DNA of 11,371 nt from the NCBI GenBank assembly GCA_903959665.1, contig CAJBXY010000012.1, forward strand, positions 1 through 11,371. The letters run 5' to 3'. A program made the translations under genes and the position numbers. The notes under the pieces are model-generated. The model ran no database searches and had not been told where the DNA came from. It saw nothing but the letters and a program-made list of their open reading frames with translations. This DNA is from an uncultured Solirubrobacterales bacterium. GTDB taxonomy: Bacteria; Actinomycetota; Thermoleophilia; Solirubrobacterales; Solirubrobacteraceae. Below, in pieces: positions 1 to 6,525 of this stretch. The first letter of the stretch is position 1. The number at the start of each line of letters is the position of its first letter.

Positions 1-417
1 CGACCCACGCTTCGGTAGGACGCCAAGTTGGACGGTCGCGTCATAGGCGTCAAAGAAGGCGCGGACGCGCCAAAGCTTCTCGCGCGGCGGGTCAAGCTCG
101 CAGTAAAGGACGGCGTGAACGGTGATCATCTTGTTCGTCGCTGGGATCCCCGCCAGCGCGCCGCGATGGACGCCACTGACGAGTACCGGCACGGCGACGT
201 AACGCCCATCGCTGAGCCGCTCGCCGGCGCTCTCAACGGTCGCGTCGGGGAAGGCCTGCCAGAGCTGGGCGGCGCGATCGGCTAGTGCGTCGGGGCCGTA
301 GAGCGGCTCCGGGCTGGACGGGTCTGTCCAGTGCAGGTCGGCGGCGCAGACGTCGCGGAAGGCGGCGCGGCGACGCTCGGTCCAAGCCTGCTGAAAGGCG
401 TCGAGAAGCTCGTCCAT
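1..417 (-). CDS. SnoaL-like / NTF2-fold protein (partial, 3' end outside window)
   Basis: The minus strand from the ATG at 417-415 is open for 139 codons to the left edge with no stop. The translation has the layout of the SnoaL-like ester/polyketide cyclase family. It has an N-terminal helix (MDELLDAFQQAW), then a strand with LHWTDP, a GPDAL helix start, WQAFPDATVES, DGRYVAVPVLVSGVHRG, GIPATNKMITV, and the typical ending FFDAYDATVQLGVLP. Family members end shortly after an LG-x-LP segment, so probably only a few residues are missing. The fold is a small alpha+beta cone that binds hydrophobic ligands. Members include polyketide cyclases, but most are uncharacterised and the substrate here cannot be read from sequence. 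It diverges from the membrane-protein gene at 480. Family assignment is fairly sure; the reaction is unknown. Confidence 0.8.
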   Translation of the reverse strand, partial: MDELLDAFQQAWTERRRAAFRDVCAADLHWTDPSSPEPLYGPDALADRAAQLWQAFPDATVESAGERLSDGRYVAVPVLVSGVHRGALAGIPATNKMITVHAVLYCELDPPREKLWRVRAFFDAYDATVQLGVLPKRGS

Positions 418-425
418 CGCGCTTC

Positions 426-431
426 AGCCTA
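426..431 (-). promoter_or_regulatory. Putative -10 box (TAGGCT) for the SnoaL-like gene
   Basis: Read on the minus strand, TAGGCT lies 8 bases before the ATG at 417. It fits the actinobacterial TAnnnT -10 pattern and would give an mRNA starting at or within 1-3 bases of the start codon. No good -35 hexamer is visible. The same TAGGCT box occurs before pdhA and lipB. Inferred from pattern only. Confidence 0.4.
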
Positions 432-479
432 GAGCGGCTTGAACCGGGCTGCTGGCTAGTGCTGCCAAACTGAAGGCCG

Positions 480-971
480 ATGGGACGACGCAGCCGCAAA
501 CAGAGCCTGACCGAACCCGGCGCCCAGCCGGCGCCAAAGCAGCGCCTCAGCGGCGCCGAGCGCGACGAGATTGCGCGCGCAGAGCTTCAGCCCTTGGCGC
601 TCGGCGAGCGGCCACTGCCGGTGAAGATCGCGGCCTGCTTGGCCGCCGCACTGGCGATTGCCAACGTCGCTTTCTATTTCGCCGGCGTCGAAGTTCAAGG
701 CCAAAAGCCGGCGCTGGTCGGCGTCCTGCTGTTCGCCGCCGTGATGCTGCTGGCGGCTTGGGGAATGTGGACGCTGCGCTACTGGGCGCTGCTCGGCTTT
801 CAGGCCCTGCTGGCGATGACGCTGGTGATCGCTGGGCTCTCATTGATGGTCGCCGGCAACCTGCTGGCAGTAATTCTCTGCGTCGTAATTCTGCTCGGCG
901 GCGGCTGGCTCTTCTGGAAGCTGATCCGCGTGCTCGGGCGCGTCAAGGTTCCAACGCTGCGCGGCAACTAA
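480..971 (+). CDS. Conserved-type four-helix membrane protein, function unknown
   Basis: This encodes 163 residues. The ATG at 480 is preceded by a Shine-Dalgarno-like GAAGG at 472-476, rather close at 3 bases. Residues 1-47 are hydrophilic and basic (MGRRSRKQ, then an Ala/Glu/Arg-rich stretch) and likely cytosolic. Four hydrophobic segments follow at about 48-70, 77-97, 102-124 and 127-147, and the tail is short and basic (KLIRVLGRVKVPTLRGN). The last two helices are joined by only a few residues. There is no signal peptide, catalytic motif or known domain that I recognise. The gene sits between the divergent SnoaL-like gene and lpd, and is separated from lpd by a short GC-rich hairpin and a promoter-like box. 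It is therefore probably transcribed apart from the PDH cluster. I cannot assign a function. Confidence 0.8.
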   Translation: MGRRSRKQSLTEPGAQPAPKQRLSGAERDEIARAELQPLALGERPLPVKIAACLAAALAIANVAFYFAGVEVQGQKPALVGVLLFAAVMLLAAWGMWTLRYWALLGFQALLAMTLVIAGLSLMVAGNLLAVILCVVILLGGGWLFWKLIRVLGRVKVPTLRGN

Positions 972-974
972 GCC

Positions 975-990
975 GCGCCGCCCGCGGCGC
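975..990 (+). terminator. Short GC hairpin after the membrane-protein gene
   Basis: GCGCCG at 975-980 pairs perfectly with CGGCGC at 985-990 around a CCCG loop, starting 3 bases after the stop codon at 969-971. There is no following T-run, so it is not a classical intrinsic terminator. It could be a weak or Rho-assisted end, or simply a GC-rich chance pairing. It lies just upstream of the lpd promoter box. Confidence 0.25.
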
Positions 991-1001
991 CGCCACTTTC
1001 A

Positions 1002-1007
1002 TACACT
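1002..1007 (+). promoter_or_regulatory. Putative -10 box (TACACT) of a leaderless lpd promoter
   Basis: TACACT is followed by exactly six bases (CGCCCC) and then the lpd ATG at 1014. With standard -10 geometry the first transcribed base would be the A of the start codon. There is no purine-rich ribosome binding site in the 40-base gap, which agrees with leaderless translation, common in actinobacteria. No convincing -35 hexamer is visible. It is the best candidate for the main promoter of the lpd-to-lipA cluster. Confidence 0.55.
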
Positions 1008-1013
1008 CGCCCC

Positions 1014-2387
1014 ATGGCTAAAGAAAGCTTCGACTGCGTCATCATCGGCTCCGGGCCGGGAGGGTACGTCGCAGCGATCCGCGCCGCGCAGCTCGGACTC
1101 AGCGCAGCCGTAATCGAGAAGGACAAGATCGGCGGGCGCTGCCTCAACTACGCCTGCATCCCCGCCAAGGCTGTGCTGCGCTCTGCCGACATCGTCTCCG
1201 AGATCCGCGAGGCCGGCGAGTTTGGAATCACGGTCGGCGAGCCAACCGTCGACTTCAGCGCCGTCAGCGCGCGCCGCGAAGAGGTGATCGGCACGCTCGT
1301 CGGCGGCGTCGAAATGTTGATCAAGAAGAACAAGGTCGAACTGATCCACGGGGCCGCGGAGATCACAGGAGCCAAGAGCGTCAGCGTCGACGGTCGCGAG
1401 CTCGAAGCGACAAAGGCGATCATCCTTGCGACCGGCTCGGTCGCCCGCTCGATCCCCGGCGCGAGCTTCGGCGACAGAGTGATCGACACCGCCGAGGCGT
1501 GGGCGCTGGAAGAGCTGCCGAAGCGGTTGGCGGTCGTCGGCTCCGGCCCGTCGGGCTGCGAGATCGCCAGCGCCTACGCCCGCTTCGGCGTAGAGGTTGA
1601 ACTCTTTGAAGCGCTCGATCGCGTGCTGCCGGGCGAAGACAAGGACATCTCGAGGCTCGTCGAGCGAAGTTTTTCAAAGCAGGGGATCACGGTTCACAGC
1701 TCAACGCTGATCGGCGAGATCAAGGCAGCAAAGAGCTCCGTCAGCTACAGCTACGGCGAGGAGAAGGGCGAAGCCGACTGGCTCGTAATTGCCGCAGGCC
1801 GCGCAGCCGACGTTGAAGGCCTTGGGCTCGGCGCCGCCGGGCTGGAGCTCGATCAGCATGGCCTGATCGCCGTCGATGGCCATCAGCGCACGAGCGTCGA
1901 AGGCATTTACGCGATCGGCGACCTGGTTCACGGCCCGGCGCTGGCGCACAAGGCCAGCGAGGAGGGAATCATCGCCGCCGAGGCGATTGCCGGAGAAGAT
2001 CCTGCGCCGCTCGATTACATCGACATTCCTCGCGCAACCTTCTGCGCCCCGAACGTCGCCAGCTTTGGCCTAACCGAAGAGCAGGCAAAGGAGCAAGGCT
2101 TCGACGTGACCGTCGGCAAGGTTCCTTACGGCGCCGTCGGCGCGGGCACGCTCTACGGCGACCGCGGCGGGCTCGTAAAAATTGTTGGCGACAAGAAGTA
2201 CGGCGAGCTGCTCGGTGGCCATATCGTCGGAGCGAAAGCGACCGAGCTAATTCAGGAACTCGTGAACGCGAAACTGCTCGAAGGCGGCTACCCCGAGGTA
2301 GCCCGCTTCATCCACGGCCACCCGACGATGAGCGAAGCAGTGCTGGAAGCGGCCCGCGCCGCCGACGGCTGGCTGATTCACGGCTAG
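1014..2387 (+). CDS. lpdA: Dihydrolipoyl dehydrogenase (E3)
   Basis: A flavoprotein of 457 residues, the usual length for E3. It reoxidises the dihydrolipoyl arm of the 2-oxoacid dehydrogenase E2 subunit and passes electrons through FAD to NAD+ in the cytosol. The N-terminal FAD dinucleotide-binding loop is GSGPGGYVAA (12-21). The redox-active disulfide is Cys43/Cys48 in GGRCLNYACIP. The NAD-binding loop is GSGPSG (176-181), and the second FAD contact is in AIGDLVHGPALAHKASEEG. The C-terminal dimerisation domain ends with the catalytic pair His436-Glu441 (HGHPTMSE). All catalytic residues are present. It is the first gene of the cluster, ahead of the E1 and E2 genes, and the next gene starts 6 bases later. 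The start has no ribosome binding site but has a promoter box placed for a leaderless mRNA. The same E3 could also serve other 2-oxoacid dehydrogenases or the glycine cleavage system. Confidence 0.96.
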   Translation: MAKESFDCVIIGSGPGGYVAAIRAAQLGLSAAVIEKDKIGGRCLNYACIPAKAVLRSADIVSEIREAGEFGITVGEPTVDFSAVSARREEVIGTLVGGVEMLIKKNKVELIHGAAEITGAKSVSVDGRELEATKAIILATGSVARSIPGASFGDRVIDTAEAWALEELPKRLAVVGSGPSGCEIASAYARFGVEVELFEALDRVLPGEDKDISRLVERSFSKQGITVHSSTLIGEIKAAKSSVSYSYGEEKGEADWLVIAAGRAADVEGLGLGAAGLELDQHGLIAVDGHQRTSVEGIYAIGDLVHGPALAHKASEEGIIAAEAIAGEDPAPLDYIDIPRATFCAPNVASFGLTEEQAKEQGFDVTVGKVPYGAVGAGTLYGDRGGLVKIVGDKKYGELLGGHIVGAKATELIQELVNAKLLEGGYPEVARFIHGHPTMSEAVLEAARAADGWLIHG

Positions 2388-2393
2388 GCGCAG

Positions 2394-2978
2394 ATGGATC
2401 AGCAGCCGGCCTTCTACTTCGACCTGGCCAGCCCTGAGTCTTATCTGGCGGCAGAACGGATCCTTACGTTGCTGCCGCTTGCTGCCGAGTGGATCCCGAT
2501 CCGCGGGTCGGCGCTGCCGGCGCTGGGCGACGCGGCGGCGCAACGCGAGCTAGTTGAGAGCCTCGCTGAAGAGCGATCGCTGCAGCAGCCGCGCTGGCCA
2601 ACTCCTTTCCCCTTCGACAGCGAGCAAGCGATGCTGGCCGCGACCTACGCAAAACAGATCGGCCGCACCGTGCCCTTCGTGCTCGCGGCCTTTCGCCAGG
2701 CATACGCCGGTGGCCGCGCGCTCGACAACGACGACAACATCGTGATCGCCGGTTCGGCCTGCGAGATGCACCCCGCCGCGCTGCTGAAAGGGTGCCAGCT
2801 GCGCACCGTCCTCGGCGGGCTCGAAGCAGCGACCGCGTTGGCGCTGGAGCGCGGCGTGCGCGACGTGCCCGCCGTGTGGGTACCTGGCACGGGCGGTGGC
2901 CCCGACCAGCTCTTCCATGGCGACGATCAACTCGAGGCAGCAGCAGCTGCGCTTAGCGAGAAGGTGGCGACTCAATGA
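2394..2978 (+). CDS. DsbA-family / HCCA-isomerase-like thioredoxin-fold protein without CxxC
   Basis: This encodes 194 residues. The first strand and turn read FYFDLASPESYLA (7-19). This is the hallmark of the 2-hydroxychromene-2-carboxylate isomerase / kappa-GST branch of the DsbA superfamily, in which Ser-Pro replaces the active-site CxxC. The middle is helical (about 75-155). RDVPAVWV (156-163) carries the cis-proline loop before the last strands of a thioredoxin fold. Only two cysteines (123 and 134) are present and they do not form a CxxC, so disulfide-exchange activity is unlikely. There is no signal peptide, so it is cytosolic. Members of this branch use glutathione or act on small molecules; the substrate here is unknown. 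It lies between lpd and pdhA, six bases after the lpd stop, and overlaps the next gene by 4 bases (ATGA). An operon role connected with the PDH complex is inference. Confidence 0.82.
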   Translation: MDQQPAFYFDLASPESYLAAERILTLLPLAAEWIPIRGSALPALGDAAAQRELVESLAEERSLQQPRWPTPFPFDSEQAMLAATYAKQIGRTVPFVLAAFRQAYAGGRALDNDDNIVIAGSACEMHPAALLKGCQLRTVLGGLEAATALALERGVRDVPAVWVPGTGGGPDQLFHGDDQLEAAAAALSEKVATQ

Positions 2979-3226
2979 CAGCCGTTCGCGACTACGACGT
3001 GATCGTTACGCGCACCGGCATCGCTCCCGGGCGCCTTGCCGCCGCCGACCGTTTCGATCACGTTGAAGTTGTCTCGGTCGAGGATCTCGAAGTAGTTCTC
3101 TTCTGGGACGTCCCGGCCCGCGCAACCGGCCGCATGGAAGCGTCGCTACGCGAGGATCTGCAGCGGCTCGAGAGCGACGAGTTCATCGCCCGCTGGAGCG
3201 CGGTCGAGAGCGAAGATGACTACTAG
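2975..3226 (+). CDS. Small acidic protein of unknown function
   Basis: Eighty-three residues, rich in Asp and Glu (final residues ESEDDY). The start overlaps the previous stop as ATGA, with GAAGG at 2960-2964 upstream, so it is probably translationally coupled to the DsbA-like gene. I do not recognise the family. The sequence suggests a strand near 7-13 (YDVIVTR), another near 29-35 (HVEVVSV), a third near 38-45 (EVVLFWDV), then a helix from about 52 to 70 (RMEASLREDLQRLESDEF) and a polar tail. That would make a compact alpha/beta domain. There are no cysteines and no obvious catalytic motif. Its clean coupling within the operon and consistent codon use support a real gene. A regulatory or assembly role for the PDH complex is possible but unproven. 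Confidence 0.78.
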   Translation: MTAVRDYDVIVTRTGIAPGRLAAADRFDHVEVVSVEDLEVVLFWDVPARATGRMEASLREDLQRLESDEFIARWSAVESEDDY

Positions 3227-3229
3227 GCT
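3224..3229 (+). promoter_or_regulatory. Possible internal -10 box (TAGGCT) before pdhA
   Basis: TAGGCT lies 8 bases before the pdhA ATG, the same box and distance as in front of the SnoaL-like gene. The TAG is also the stop codon of the 83-residue gene, so coincidence is a serious alternative. No -35 hexamer is visible. Confidence 0.25.
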
Positions 3230-3237
3230 GGTAGGCG

Positions 3238-4284
3238 ATGGCTGATCGCCCGCTACCGCCGCCTGAAACGGCGATCGACTGGCTTAAGTCGATGACGCTG
3301 ATCCGCCGCTTCGAGGAGCGCGCCGGCGAGCAGTACACGCGCGCGAAGGTCGGTGGATTCCTTCACCTGGCGATCGGCGAAGAGGCAACGATCGTCGGCG
3401 CCGTCGCGGCGCTGCGCCCAACCGATTACATGATCGCCACCTACCGCTCGCACGGTCAGGCGCTGGCGCGCGGGAGCGAGCCGGGCCGCGTGATGGCCGA
3501 GCTGTTCGGTCGCGTTGACGGGCTCTGTCGCGGCCGCGGTGGCTCGATGCACATGTTCGATCTTGAGCGGCGCTTCATGGGCGGCTTTGGAATCGTCGGC
3601 GGCAACCTGCCGCTGGCGGCAGGCTTTGGCCTAACCAGCGACTACCTCGGCAGCGACGACGCGACGCTCTGCCAGTTCGGCGACGGAGCCAGTAACCAGG
3701 GCACCTTCGGCGAAACGCTCAACCTTGCGGCGCTCTGGAGCCTGCCGGTCGTCTTCATGGTCACCAACAACCAGTTCGGGATGGGCACTTCGCTCGAACG
3801 CCACTCAGCCCAGACGGATCTTCAGGTCAAAGGTGAAGGCTTCGGCGTTCCCGGCCTTGAGTGCGACGGGATGGATGTGATCGACACTTGGGCGGTAACA
3901 GCGGAGGCGCTGCGGATTGCGCGCGAAGAGCGCCAGCCGGTTCTCGTTGAAGCGCTCAACTACCGCTTCCGCGGCCACTCGATCGCCGATCCTGAGGATT
4001 ACCGCAGCGCGGAAGAGGTACTGGAATGGAGCAAGCGCGACCCGCTCGTGACATTCGCTGATCGGCTGATCGCCGAGGGCGTCATCAACGAAGCGCAGCG
4101 CGAAGCGATCGACCTTGAGGCAATCGCGACAGTCGACGAGGCCGTCGCCTTCGCCGACGCCTCACCGGAGCCCGATCCCAGCTCGCTCTATGACGACGTT
4201 TACGTTCTCAGCGACCAGGTCCGCGGTTGGTACTCGGCCGACCATCGCGGAGCCGGCCTGCAGAAGGGCGAGGAGCTCGCCTAA
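3238..4284 (+). CDS. pdhA: Pyruvate dehydrogenase E1 component, alpha subunit
   Basis: A protein of 348 residues and the thiamine-diphosphate-binding half of a heterotetrameric E1, which decarboxylates the 2-oxoacid and reductively acylates lipoyl-E2. Visible signatures are GGFLHLAIGEEA (39-50), the active-site TYRSHGQ (68-74, His72), RGRGGSMHMFD (98-108) and the thiamine diphosphate motif beginning GDGASNQGTFGE (148-159) and ending at Asn177-Asn178. The loop GMGTSLERHSAQTDL (181-195) and YRFRGHSIADPEDYR (242-256) follow. The MGTS-x-ER and RGHS loops resemble pyruvate or acetoin dehydrogenase rather than branched-chain oxoacid dehydrogenase, whose loop differs. Pyruvate is the preferred substrate call because lipA, lipB, lpd and a full-length E2 are clustered here. 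Its TAA stop shares one base with the pdhB start (TAATG), so the two subunits are coupled. Confidence 0.92.
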   Translation: MADRPLPPPETAIDWLKSMTLIRRFEERAGEQYTRAKVGGFLHLAIGEEATIVGAVAALRPTDYMIATYRSHGQALARGSEPGRVMAELFGRVDGLCRGRGGSMHMFDLERRFMGGFGIVGGNLPLAAGFGLTSDYLGSDDATLCQFGDGASNQGTFGETLNLAALWSLPVVFMVTNNQFGMGTSLERHSAQTDLQVKGEGFGVPGLECDGMDVIDTWAVTAEALRIAREERQPVLVEALNYRFRGHSIADPEDYRSAEEVLEWSKRDPLVTFADRLIAEGVINEAQREAIDLEAIATVDEAVAFADASPEPDPSSLYDDVYVLSDQVRGWYSADHRGAGLQKGEELA

Positions 4285-5288
4285 TGGCCGAGATGCGCTA
4301 CCGCGAGGCCCTCAATCAGGCGCTCGCCGAGGAGCTCGAGCGCGACCCGAACGTCTACCTGATGGGTCAGGACATCAGCGTCTTCGGCGGCGCCTTCAAG
4401 GTGACCGAAGGATTGATGGACCGCTTCGGCGAGAAGCGGATTCGCGACACGCCAATCTCGGAGAACACGATCGTCGGTATCGGCGTCGGCTCGGCAATGA
4501 CAGGGCTGCGGCCGGTGATCGAGCTGATGACGATCAACTTCTCACTGCTGGCGCTCGACCAGATCATCAACCATGCCGCTCACATCCGTTACATGTTCGG
4601 CGGTCAGGTCAGCGTGCCACTGGTCGTGCGGATGCCGCAGGGCGCAGGCCATCAGCTCGGGCCAACCCACTCACACAGCTTTGAGGCGCTCTACCTCCAC
4701 GTTCCTGGGCTGCTCGTCGCCGTGCCGAGCACCGCCGCCGACGCCAAAGGCCTTCTCAAAACGGCGATCCGCGACGATAATCCAGTGATCTTCATCGAAC
4801 ACGAAACTCTTTACGGCCAGCGCGGCGAGGTTCCCGACGACCCTGACTTCACGGTTCCATTCGGCCTCGCGGCGATTCGCCGTGAAGGCAACGACGTGAC
4901 GATCATCGGCATCTCGCGGATGGCCCAGACGGCTGAGCGCGCCGCCGAACAGCTGGCCGCCGAACACGGGATCGAAGCCGAGGTGATCGACCCGCGCACG
5001 CTGCGCCCGCTTGATCTCGACACGATCCTTGAATCGGTCGCCAAGACCAACCGCTGCGTGATCGTCGAAGAGGGCTGGCCGCACGGCGGTGTCGGTGCCA
5101 ACCTCGCGGCACTGATCCAGGAGCAGGGCTTCGATGATCTCGATGCGCCGGTCGGCCGCGTCACCGGCGTCGATGCGCCGATGCCGTACGCGAAGAGCCT
5201 TGAGCAGATCGCATTCCCGCACGAAGAACAGGTAATCGATGCGACGCTGGCGCTCTTTGGTGACAGGAAGCGAGCATCGCGTGGCTGA
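4284..5288 (+). CDS. pdhB: Pyruvate dehydrogenase E1 component, beta subunit
   Basis: The transketolase-like second half of E1, 334 residues. I place the start at the ATG at 4284, which overlaps the pdhA stop by one base and has AGGAG at 4271-4275 ahead of it. An in-frame ATG 57 bases upstream would only add a tail not typical of the family. Signatures are RYREALNQALAEEL (5-18), the GQDISVFGGAFKVTEGL segment (28-44) and DTPISENTIVGIGVGSAM (55-72), with Glu60 in the position that activates thiamine diphosphate. IEHETLYGQRGEVP (171-184) also fits, as does the C-terminal half with EEGWPHGGVGANLAALI, which makes up the conserved transketolase C-terminal domain. It forms an alpha2beta2 heterotetramer with PdhA. 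Neighbour pdhC starts inside its last codons. Confidence 0.94.
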   Translation: MAEMRYREALNQALAEELERDPNVYLMGQDISVFGGAFKVTEGLMDRFGEKRIRDTPISENTIVGIGVGSAMTGLRPVIELMTINFSLLALDQIINHAAHIRYMFGGQVSVPLVVRMPQGAGHQLGPTHSHSFEALYLHVPGLLVAVPSTAADAKGLLKTAIRDDNPVIFIEHETLYGQRGEVPDDPDFTVPFGLAAIRREGNDVTIIGISRMAQTAERAAEQLAAEHGIEAEVIDPRTLRPLDLDTILESVAKTNRCVIVEEGWPHGGVGANLAALIQEQGFDDLDAPVGRVTGVDAPMPYAKSLEQIAFPHEEQVIDATLALFGDRKRASRG

Positions 5289-6513
5289 GATTGTGATGCC
5301 CCGCCTCTCCGATTCGATGGAGGAAGGAACGATCGTGCGCTGGCTCAAGCGCGACGGCGACGAGGTAGCCCGCGGCGAAGAGCTGGTCGAGATCGAGACC
5401 GACAAGGCGACGATGGCCTACGAGTCAGACACAGCCGGCACGCTTCAGATCACCGCTCAGGAGGGCGCAACGCTGCCGGTCGGGGCAAAGATCGCTGTGA
5501 TCGGTGACGACGATCCGGAATTGAGCGAAGCTGCGGCTTCTGCCGAGGTTGGGGTTGAGGTGCCGGAGCCTGCTGCGACGCCAGCCGCCGATGGCGAGAC
5601 GGCTCCCGCCGCGTCAGCTCCAGCGACACGCCGCAGCGGCGAGCGCGTCAAGGCCTCGCCAATCGCGCGGCGGATCGCAGGCGAGACCGGCGTCGATCTT
5701 GATTCGCTGTCCGGCAGCGGCCCCGGCGGGCGGATCGTCAAAGCCGACGTTGAAGGCGCCGGCACTGCAGCGTCGGCGACTCCCCCGGCAGCCACGACAA
5801 GCGGCGGCGAAGCGAGCGGCCGCGGCACCGTAACGGCGACCGAGCCGACGCGCACGCAAGCGCTGATCGCGCGCCGGATGGCCGAGTCGCGCGCCACCGT
5901 TCCCTCCTTCACGCTGCAGATCAGCGTCGACATGACTACCGCGACAACGCTGCGCGCTGAGCTGAAGGCGAGCGCAGGCGAAGGCCAAGCAGTGCCGACG
6001 ATTAATGACATGGTCGTCAAGGCCAGCGCGCTGGCGCTGCGCGAGCAGCCACAGGCCAACGGCGCTTGGCGCGACGGCCACTTTGAGCACTACTCGCGCG
6101 TAAACATCGGCGTCGCCGTCGCCGGGGCTGGCACGCTCGTGGTGCCAACCGTCTTCGACGCCGACACAAAGACGCTGGCCGAAATCTCGGCCGAGAGTGG
6201 CGCGCTCGCGGGGAGCGTGCGCAGCGGCACGATCACACCTCCGCAGACGAGCGGCGGCACCTTCACCGTCAGTAACCTCGGCATGTTTGGCGTGCGCAGC
6301 TTCGAAGCGGTTATCAACACGCCGCAGGCGGCAATCCTCGCGGTCGGGGCTGTCGAGCAGCGGCCGGCCGTTCACGAGGGCGAGATTGAGGCGCGGATGC
6401 TGATGGAGCTGACGCTCGCCTGCGACCACCGGATTCTTTACGGCGCCGATGGCGCCAAGCTGTTGGCGCGGATCAAAGCGCTGCTCGAGGCACCGCTCTC
6501 GCTCGCGAGCTGA
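5281..6513 (+). CDS. pdhC: Dihydrolipoamide acyltransferase (E2) of the PDH complex
   Basis: I choose the GTG at 5281 as the start (410 residues). It puts the lipoyl domain at the N-terminus (VAEIVMPRLSDSMEEG), overlaps the pdhB stop by 8 bases and has AGGAAG at 5265-5270. An ATG at 5239 would add 14 basic residues unlike the family. The domains in order are: one lipoyl domain (about 1-77) with the modified Lys42 in ETDKATM; an Ala/Pro/Glu linker (about 78-121); a peripheral subunit-binding domain (about 122-160, KASPIARRIAGETGVDL and GPGGRIVKADVE); a second Ala-rich linker; and the catalytic acetyltransferase domain (about 190-410). The catalytic motif reads HRILYG (383-388) instead of the usual His-x-x-x-Asp-Gly, with Tyr387 in place of Asp. 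It transfers the acyl group from the lipoyl arm to CoA and forms the core of the complex. A branched-chain oxoacid role is a less likely alternative. Confidence 0.93.
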   Translation: MAEIVMPRLSDSMEEGTIVRWLKRDGDEVARGEELVEIETDKATMAYESDTAGTLQITAQEGATLPVGAKIAVIGDDDPELSEAAASAEVGVEVPEPAATPAADGETAPAASAPATRRSGERVKASPIARRIAGETGVDLDSLSGSGPGGRIVKADVEGAGTAASATPPAATTSGGEASGRGTVTATEPTRTQALIARRMAESRATVPSFTLQISVDMTTATTLRAELKASAGEGQAVPTINDMVVKASALALREQPQANGAWRDGHFEHYSRVNIGVAVAGAGTLVVPTVFDADTKTLAEISAESGALAGSVRSGTITPPQTSGGTFTVSNLGMFGVRSFEAVINTPQAAILAVGAVEQRPAVHEGEIEARMLMELTLACDHRILYGADGAKLLARIKALLEAPLSLAS

Positions 6514-6516
6514 GAG

Positions 6517-6522
6517 TAGGCT
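6517..6522 (+). promoter_or_regulatory. Possible internal -10 box (TAGGCT) before lipB
   Basis: TAGGCT lies 9 bases before the ATG at 6532 and only 3 bases before the ATG at 6526. If it is a real -10 box, it supports the third codon as the true start. AGG within it could instead act as a weak ribosome binding site for 6526. The evidence does not separate these. Confidence 0.3.
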
Positions 6523-6525
6523 GGA

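Noticed and set aside
28..285. Plus-strand open frame of 85 codons at the left end
   Set aside because: It lies opposite the SnoaL-like gene, whose translation is clearly family-like, so this is its antisense shadow.
2574..2581. GCGATCGC octamer and frequent CGATCG in the window, reminiscent of cyanobacterial HIP1
   Set aside because: These fall inside coding sequence as ordinary Ala/Arg/Ile/Asp codons in GC-rich DNA. I saw no spacing pattern, and a count against expectation would be needed before claiming enrichment.
4115..4684. Plus-strand open frame of 189 codons across the pdhA/pdhB junction
   Set aside because: An out-of-frame shadow of two genes with intact domains. The protein is Arg/Ser/Pro-rich and featureless.
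4671..5405. Long minus-strand open frame (244 codons) opposite pdhB
   Set aside because: It lies wholly within and across well-supported pdhB and pdhC. The translation is the usual antisense shadow of GC-rich coding DNA, with no recognisable domain.
5578..5640. Ala/Pro repeat-like sequence in pdhC, possibly a tandem repeat
   Set aside because: This is the flexible linker normal for E2 proteins, with no repeat unit at DNA level.
5614..6429. Minus-strand open frame of 271 codons opposite pdhC
   Set aside because: It is antisense to the E2 catalytic domain and is rich in Arg/Ala/His low-complexity runs. It has no motifs and no credible start region.
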